From JALUUH01 sp964636675 (GTDB lineage: Bacteria > Pseudomonadota > Gammaproteobacteria > S012-40): a stretch of DNA of 11,688 nucleotides. The stretch lies in contig CAZWUO010000115.1 of the NCBI GenBank assembly GCA_964636675.1, forward strand, positions 1 through 11,688. Reading direction: 5' to 3'. Both the position numbers and the translations under genes were made by a program. The notes beneath the pieces were generated by a model that had not been told where the DNA came from, did no database searches, and saw nothing but the letters and a program-made list of their open reading frames with translations. Shown in pieces: positions 8,036 through 11,688 of the stretch. The first letter of the stretch is position 1. Each line of letters starts with the position of its first letter.

Positions 8036-9988
8036 ATGAATATCAATACAACTACACCTGAACAAGTATTACATCAGTATTTTGCTTTTAAACAATTCAA
8101 TCGAGGGCAACGAGAAGTTATCGAGAAATTGTTAGAAGGTAAATCCGTGGCTGCATTGTTTCCAACAGGTGGCGGTAAGTCTTTGTGTTATCAATTGCCT
8201 GCACTCATCTTGCCCGGGTTAACCCTGGTGATATCCCCCTTGATCGCGTTAATGAAAGATCAAATTGACAGCCTTAAAAAACGTGGTATTGCCGCAGCTC
8301 GCCTGGATTCCACACTCGACATAGATGGCTATCGTAAAGTATTAAGTGACGCGCGCTCGGGCGAATTACAACTCCTATATGTGGCTCCAGAACGTTTTAA
8401 TAACGAACGTTTTCGGCAAACAATTGAGCAATTGCGAATCTCTCTATTTGCCGTTGATGAGGCTCATTGCATCTCTGAGTGGGGACATAATTTTCGACCT
8501 GATTACCTTAAACTTGCAGAATATGCTCGACGTTGTGGCGCAGAAAGAATACTCGCTTTGACCGCAACAGCAACGCCAAAGGTGGAAGAAGATATATGCC
8601 AAGTTTTTGCTATTGCTACTGAGGATGCGATACGCACAGGATTTTATCGGCCTAATTTGACCGTGCTCACTACTCGAGTTCAAGCGCAACATCGTGATCA
8701 ACTGTTGTTAAATAATTTACGCGAACGGCCTGCGGGGGCCGCTATTATCTATGTCACCTTGCAACATACCGCCACAGAAGTCGCCGCACGCCTGGTAACT
8801 GCCGGACTACCCGCAAAAGCATATCATGCGGGGATGAAAAACGAAGATCGCAGCGCAGTACAAGAATGGTTTATGCGTTCAGATAACGCCGTAGTTGTTG
8901 CTACCATCGCCTTCGGCATGGGTGTAGATAAGGCCAATATTCGTTATGTTTATCACTACAATTTACCCAAAAGCTTAGAAAATTTTGCACAAGAAATTGG
9001 TCGTGCTGGACGTGACGGCGAAACATCTATCTGCGAGATGTTGGTCTGCACTGAAGACTTAAACGTATTAGAAAATTTCATTTATGGTGATTCGCCGGAT
9101 GCTCAAGCACTGGTTAGCTTGGTAAATGCTATTTTTTCGCTAGGGGAGCATTTTGATGTTAGCGTGAATGAATTATCGGCTCAACATGATATACGTCTGC
9201 TGGTCATTCGAACTCTGTTGACTTACCTCGAATTGGAAGGCTATCTTCAGGGCGGAACACCGGTATATTCGGTTTATCAATTCAAGCCACTTATGGACTC
9301 TAAGACAATACTTTCACATTTCTCGGGAGATCGTCGTGATCTTTTGTCTCAAATATTGAGCCAAGCGCGTAAAGCAAAAACTTGGTTTCATATTGACTTA
9401 GATCAAACCGCGCGGACGATCAAACAACCACGGCAACGCATTGTACGTGCGCTCGATTATTTGGGGGAAAAGGGTATGCTGGAACTGCGAGCCTCTAAAG
9501 TACGCTTGCGGTATCAACGTTTGAAAACCCCGGCACGGCAATCAGAACTCGCCATAGCACTGCATCAGCGCACCTTAAACAGAGAGCAAGCTGAACTCTT
9601 TCGATTACAACAAGTACTCGATTTGGTTGATCTCAATGCTTGCCAGGTGGGCGCGCTAGCAATACATTTTGGTGATGAACTAAAAAAACCTTGCGGACAT
9701 TGCTCTTGGTGTTTACCCAAAAAACGTCTTATTGAATCGACAGATGAGCAAACTCAAGATGATGTTATTATTGACGAGGATTTGATACATCAGGCTTTGG
9801 TGCTGCAAAAAACAAAACCCGATGTGTTGTCTGATACAAGATCCTTGGCGCGATTGTTATGCGGCGTTACCTCACCTAAACTCAGTCGCGCACGGCTCTC
9901 TTCTCATGAGTTATTTGGCACCTTGGCCAAGGTGCCTTTTAAAGAGGTGATTAAGCGATTTTCGTCAGTGGAGATTTTGCCAAAGTAG
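8036..9988 (+). CDS. RecQ-family ATP-dependent 3'-5' DNA helicase, atypical C-terminal order
   Basis: A 650-residue superfamily 2 helicase. Motif 0 is at FNRGQREVIE (21-30), Walker A at PTGGGKS (43-49), DEAH at 141-144 followed by CISEWGHNFRPDY, motif III at ALTATATP (174-181), and motifs V-VI at VATIAFGMGVDKANIR (288-303) and QEIGRAGRDGE (319-329). In E. coli RecQ the zinc site follows motif VI closely; here a winged-helix-like stretch (about 375-495) comes first. The four cysteines are at 536, 553, 556 and 559 (CQVGALAIHFG...PCGHCSWC). The final 80 residues are a small helical region, not a clear HRDC domain. It likely acts in recombination and fork repair. The ATG at 8036 follows an in-frame TAA at 8030 and has no visible Shine-Dalgarno. 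Family call is certain; equivalence to RecQ proper is not, so no symbol is given. Confidence 0.93.
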   Translation: MNINTTTPEQVLHQYFAFKQFNRGQREVIEKLLEGKSVAALFPTGGGKSLCYQLPALILPGLTLVISPLIALMKDQIDSLKKRGIAAARLDSTLDIDGYRKVLSDARSGELQLLYVAPERFNNERFRQTIEQLRISLFAVDEAHCISEWGHNFRPDYLKLAEYARRCGAERILALTATATPKVEEDICQVFAIATEDAIRTGFYRPNLTVLTTRVQAQHRDQLLLNNLRERPAGAAIIYVTLQHTATEVAARLVTAGLPAKAYHAGMKNEDRSAVQEWFMRSDNAVVVATIAFGMGVDKANIRYVYHYNLPKSLENFAQEIGRAGRDGETSICEMLVCTEDLNVLENFIYGDSPDAQALVSLVNAIFSLGEHFDVSVNELSAQHDIRLLVIRTLLTYLELEGYLQGGTPVYSVYQFKPLMDSKTILSHFSGDRRDLLSQILSQARKAKTWFHIDLDQTARTIKQPRQRIVRALDYLGEKGMLELRASKVRLRYQRLKTPARQSELAIALHQRTLNREQAELFRLQQVLDLVDLNACQVGALAIHFGDELKKPCGHCSWCLPKKRLIESTDEQTQDDVIIDEDLIHQALVLQKTKPDVLSDTRSLARLLCGVTSPKLSRARLSSHELFGTLAKVPFKEVIKRFSSVEILPK

Positions 9989-10052
9989 GGCGGGGCGAAA
10001 CTGTTACCGATCCAGAACCCTGGTTAATGCTCATACTTAGAATCCTCCGTTG

Positions 10053-10074
10053 AACCACCACTCCAATGGTTTTT
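10053..10074 (+). terminator. Weak candidate intrinsic terminator after the recQ-family gene
   Basis: AACCA (10053-10057) pairs with TGGTT (10067-10071), running into a short T-run (10070-10074). It sits between convergent genes, where a terminator is expected. The stem is only five pairs, so this is weak. Confidence 0.3.
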
Positions 10075-10078
10075 GCTG

Positions 10079-10762
10079 CTAAATCTTGGACTGTAACTTC
10101 TGTGATTGTTTTCTTCTGCTAGTGGCAGTAGCAGCAAAGCCGAGCATGCCAAGACCGAGTAGCATTAAAGATGAAGGCTCAGGCACTTCAGCCGCATACC
10201 CATAGGCTTGTATTTCAGACACAGCAAACGTACCGTCGCTATCAAAATAATCGCCGCTGAACCGTAAGCGATTGGTTAATATCGGTATCGGTAAAAGCGG
10301 AGTTTGTGTTAAATCATTTCCAGGATTTGGACGAGTTTGCAGACCCCAGCCATAGGGATCATAGTTGGCAATATCCATTGCCAGCTGCCAATTGCTGCCG
10401 TCCCAATACTCTAACGTATAACCATCATCGTCATCTGCTTGTACAACGAAGCTTTCAATATAATAAGAAGTATCGAGATCTAGCATGATGTAATTGTTGC
10501 GACTTGCGGCACTATTTGTCGCATCCCACCATACGGTACCTTGATTCCATTGCTGAGACCTCGGCAGAAAGATACCGTCGACCAGTGAATTAGCTCTGGC
10601 CTGAGCATCAGCAGGAACATCACCACCAATCCATCCACCGGTGAAAAACTCCCCTTGGAGAGTAACATCAGCGCCCTCTAGCACATTAATCGATAAAGCA
10701 TGTGCCGTTGTTGCTACAAAGCATCCCGCAGATAATAGAATGGCTATTGCAGAATTTTTCAT
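10079..10762 (-). CDS. PEP-CTERM sorting domain protein with F5/8 type C (discoidin)-like domain
   Basis: A 227-residue secreted protein. Residues 1-22 are a Sec signal peptide with likely cleavage after AHA. The body (about 28-190) resembles an F5/8 type C or discoidin-like beta-sandwich: SLVDGIFLPRSQQW, IMLDLDTSYYIESFVVQADDDDGYTLEYWDGSNW and the closing FAVSEIQAYG. Such domains often bind carbohydrate. The C-terminus is a complete PEP-CTERM signal: VPEP at 193-196, a hydrophobic helix SSLMLLGLGMLGFAATA, then SRRK. In known systems exosortase cleaves at this motif and the protein is exported to surface or exopolysaccharide matrix; the exosortase must be encoded elsewhere. The ATG at 10762 has AAGGAG eight bases upstream. 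It converges on the recQ-family gene. Confidence 0.9.
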   Translation of the reverse strand: MKNSAIAILLSAGCFVATTAHALSINVLEGADVTLQGEFFTGGWIGGDVPADAQARANSLVDGIFLPRSQQWNQGTVWWDATNSAASRNNYIMLDLDTSYYIESFVVQADDDDGYTLEYWDGSNWQLAMDIANYDPYGWGLQTRPNPGNDLTQTPLLPIPILTNRLRFSGDYFDSDGTFAVSEIQAYGYAAEVPEPSSLMLLGLGMLGFAATATSRRKQSQKLQSKI

Positions 10763-10770
10763 TGTTATAA

Positions 10771-10776
10771 CTCCTT
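10771..10776 (-). promoter_or_regulatory. Strong Shine-Dalgarno of the PEP-CTERM gene
   Basis: AAGGAG on the minus strand with eight bases to the ATG at 10762; it fixes this start. Confidence 0.75.
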
Positions 10777-10883
10777 AATTTTAGTAATTCTTGTCTAATG
10801 AATTCGAGAACAATTTATTTGATGGAAAAACTTTGAAAATAAACAGGAAATATTTATTAAGGGGATATTTTGCATATCTGAGC

Positions 10884-10917
10884 GCGCATTCAATATATGC
10901 GCATAATGTATATTATG
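10884..10917. repeat. Two adjacent inverted repeats upstream of the PEP-CTERM gene
   Basis: GCGCAT (10884-10889) and ATGCGC (10897-10902) pair across seven bases. CATAAT (10902-10907) and ATTATG (10912-10917) pair across four, sharing one base with the first. They lie 122-155 bp upstream of the PEP-CTERM start, where operator sites could be. No known binding motif is recognised. Confidence 0.4.
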
Positions 10918-10960
10918 TTAAATAGAATGGGTGTGGCTGCTTTGGTCTGATTTATGTAGC

Positions 10961-11001
10961 GCGACACGTAACTTGATAGCTTGCGACACATAACTTGAGA
11001 G
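10961..11001 (+). repeat. Two direct 19-bp repeats, 22-bp period
   Basis: GCGACACGTAACTTGATAG (10961-10979) and GCGACACATAACTTGAGAG (10983-11001) differ at two positions. The spacing and inward position suit transposase-binding repeats of an IS21-type end. Confidence 0.7.
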
Positions 11002-11189
11002 TCGCTGATTATCCCGTTTAAGTGGATTATCTGGTCAATTAATGGGCATCAATGAAGGACAGCTAAGCGATAGTCGCCTCGAATGGCCTGGAACAATCTG
11101 CAAAATGAAGACTCTTTTAAACGCCAATTGAACAGCGTTTATTCAATTATCTAGTCACTTTAAACGGCAATTTAACATAGCCCGGACGA

Positions 11190-11348
11190 TCATTTTAAGA
11201 TGACTAATTTCGTTCGTGTCGCTTTCACCGAGGTGCTGATGCCTGTAGACTGGAATAATCTAAATTCAAAATAATCTGTAGTCCCATTTGCGCTAACAAT
11301 ATCTGAAGTAGCAGCACCTGCTTCAAAAGTAGTAGTGATTGGATTAAC
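11190..11348 (-). pseudogene. 3' end of an unidentified gene, beta-sandwich-like C-terminus
   Basis: The minus strand is open from the IS21-type right end down to TGA at 11190-11192. It encodes about 52 residues, roughly VNPITTTFEAGAATSDIV, then YFEFRLFQSTG and a closing KLVILK. Alternating hydrophobic and polar residues and the YxEFRLxQSTG pattern resemble the last strands of C1q-like or tail-fibre-type beta-sandwich domains. That is pattern recognition only; I cannot name the family. It has no start codon context of its own: upstream the frame runs into the GCGACACTTAAAGTG repeat and a TAA. It is too short for the track to list and is probably a gene end truncated by insertion. Confidence 0.4.
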
Positions 11349-11394
11349 TCTCACTTTAAGTGTCGCAAATACAATTTTTAGTCTGTTTTAGCTC

Positions 11395-11605
11395 TCATGA
11401 TGCATTCAATACATTAATTCCGGCGCAAGATGAACACCTTTTTAGCTTGTGAGCGTTGTGCAACAAGCGATCAAGTATGGCATCGGCTAATGTCGCGTCA
11501 CCGATAAATGTATGCCATTTTGTCGTTGGCAATTGACGGGTGACAATTGTCAATTTACTGCCATGTAGATCATCCATAATCTCCAATCGTTCAGCTAAGC
11601 ATGTT
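11395..11605 (-). pseudogene. IstB-like transposition helper ATPase, C-terminal remnant
   Basis: The minus strand encodes the C-terminal part of an IS21-family IstB: LAERLEIMDDLHGSK, LTIVTRQLPTTKWHTFIGD, then ATLADAILDRLLHNAHKLK. These are the conserved end motifs of the family (usually TSQLP..KWH...GDPT.ADAILDRLVHNAH). The Walker A and B region that should lie upstream is absent: the frame meets TGA at the junction with the element starting at 11606. After HKLK the sequence diverges from a normal IstB tail and stops at 11395, so the 3' end is also altered. Probably about 65-70 residues of a protein usually near 250. Confidence 0.8.
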
Positions 11606-11688
11606 TGTTCTGGTCAACTCCAACCGGACACTTTCTTTAGATAGAGAGTTTTCATAGTTAATTGGTGACTGGTCACCATTCGTAGTAT
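11606..11688. mobile_element. Probable IS3-family terminus, continuing beyond the right edge
   Basis: The sequence TGTTCTGGTCAACTCC then AACCGGACACTTTC begins exactly where IstB homology stops. IS3-family ends typically start TG, with CTG near base 4 and GGACA about 20 bases in, which fits. No transposase codons are visible in the 83 bases present, and the other end is out of view, so family and orientation remain tentative. Confidence 0.4.
11663..11678. repeat. Palindrome TGGTGAC-TG-GTCACCA
   Basis: Perfect 7-bp arms around TG, inside the putative IS3-type leader. It may be an operator-like site or part of an element's leader; there is nothing else to support a function. Confidence 0.35.

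Larger units (their letters stand above)
10955..11373. mobile_element. IS21-type inverted ends enclosing about 419 bp without transposase
   Basis: The left end reads TGTAGC then GCGACACGTAACTTGATAG, repeated as GCGACACATAACTTGAGAG 22 bp on. The right end, read on the minus strand from 11373, is TGTATTT then GCGACACTTAAAGTGAGAG. The second left copy and the right copy agree at 16 of 19 bases, and both ends begin TGTA. IS21-family ends commonly start with TGT and carry several internal copies of such a repeat. No IstA or IstB frame lies between them, so this is a non-autonomous derivative or a deletion scar. Exact borders are inferred. Confidence 0.45.
10763..11688. other. Right-hand gene-poor region made of mobile-element and gene remnants
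   Basis: No intact gene is visible in these 926 bases. The order is: PEP-CTERM leader with hairpins (10763-10954), an IS21-type inverted-end pair (10955-11373) enclosing degenerate repeats and a gene 3' fragment, an IstB C-terminal remnant (11395-11605), and the start of a likely IS3-family element (11606 onward). Confidence 0.6.

Noticed and set aside
10961..11001. CRISPR-like repeats
   Set aside because: Only two copies separated by three bases, with no spacer-sized gap; IS21-type end repeats explain them better.
11042..11131. Twenty-nine-codon plus-strand frame starting at ATG 11042
   Set aside because: No ribosome site or recognisable motif, and it lies in the repeat-rich element interior.

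Overview
The window looks like a chromosomal segment of a gammaproteobacterium, probably marine or aquatic. The evidence is a topoisomerase I of the gammaproteobacterial type (charged insert after the first TOPRIM strand, three four-cysteine zinc ribbons, then a cysteine-poor C-terminal module), a PEP-CTERM protein implying an exosortase system elsewhere in the genome, and calcium-binding thrombospondin type 3 repeats in a large secreted protein. Base composition is moderate in the core genes and AT-rich between genes.

Layout from left to right. Positions 1-1620 (minus strand) hold the first 540 residues of a large exported protein: signal peptide, thrombospondin type 3 repeats, then an SpvB/TcaC-type domain that normally precedes RHS repeats. 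It runs off the left edge, so its C-terminal (often toxic) end is not seen. Positions 1621-2333 are AT-rich, with a perfect 10-bp-arm inverted repeat and one weak orphan reading frame. Positions 2334-4508 (minus strand) hold an eight-cysteine YkgJ-type metal-binding protein, preceded by an OmpA-family lipoprotein. A 405-bp divergent spacer follows, carrying a good sigma-70 promoter for topA. topA (4914-7631) and a RecQ-family helicase gene (8036-9988) lie on the plus strand, separated by a palindrome-rich 404-bp gap. The RecQ-family protein has an unusual domain order: its four-cysteine zinc site lies after the winged-helix-like region. Convergent to it (10079-10762, minus strand) is a PEP-CTERM protein with a discoidin-like domain.

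The last 926 bases are a mobile-element graveyard. An inward-facing pair of IS21-type ends (TGTA...GCGACAC) encloses about 419 bp with no transposase, including the 3' end of an unrelated gene. Beside it is the C-terminal part of an IstB transposition ATPase on the minus strand. That remnant is cut at 11606 by what looks like the end of an IS3-family element running off the right edge.

Functionally, TopA and RecQ are DNA-topology and repair housekeeping enzymes. The OmpA-like lipoprotein, the PEP-CTERM protein and the SpvB-type protein are envelope or export functions. I see no tRNA, rRNA or CRISPR array. The most unusual points are the mobile-element nest on the right, the RecQ architecture, and the truncated SpvB/RHS-type exported protein on the left.
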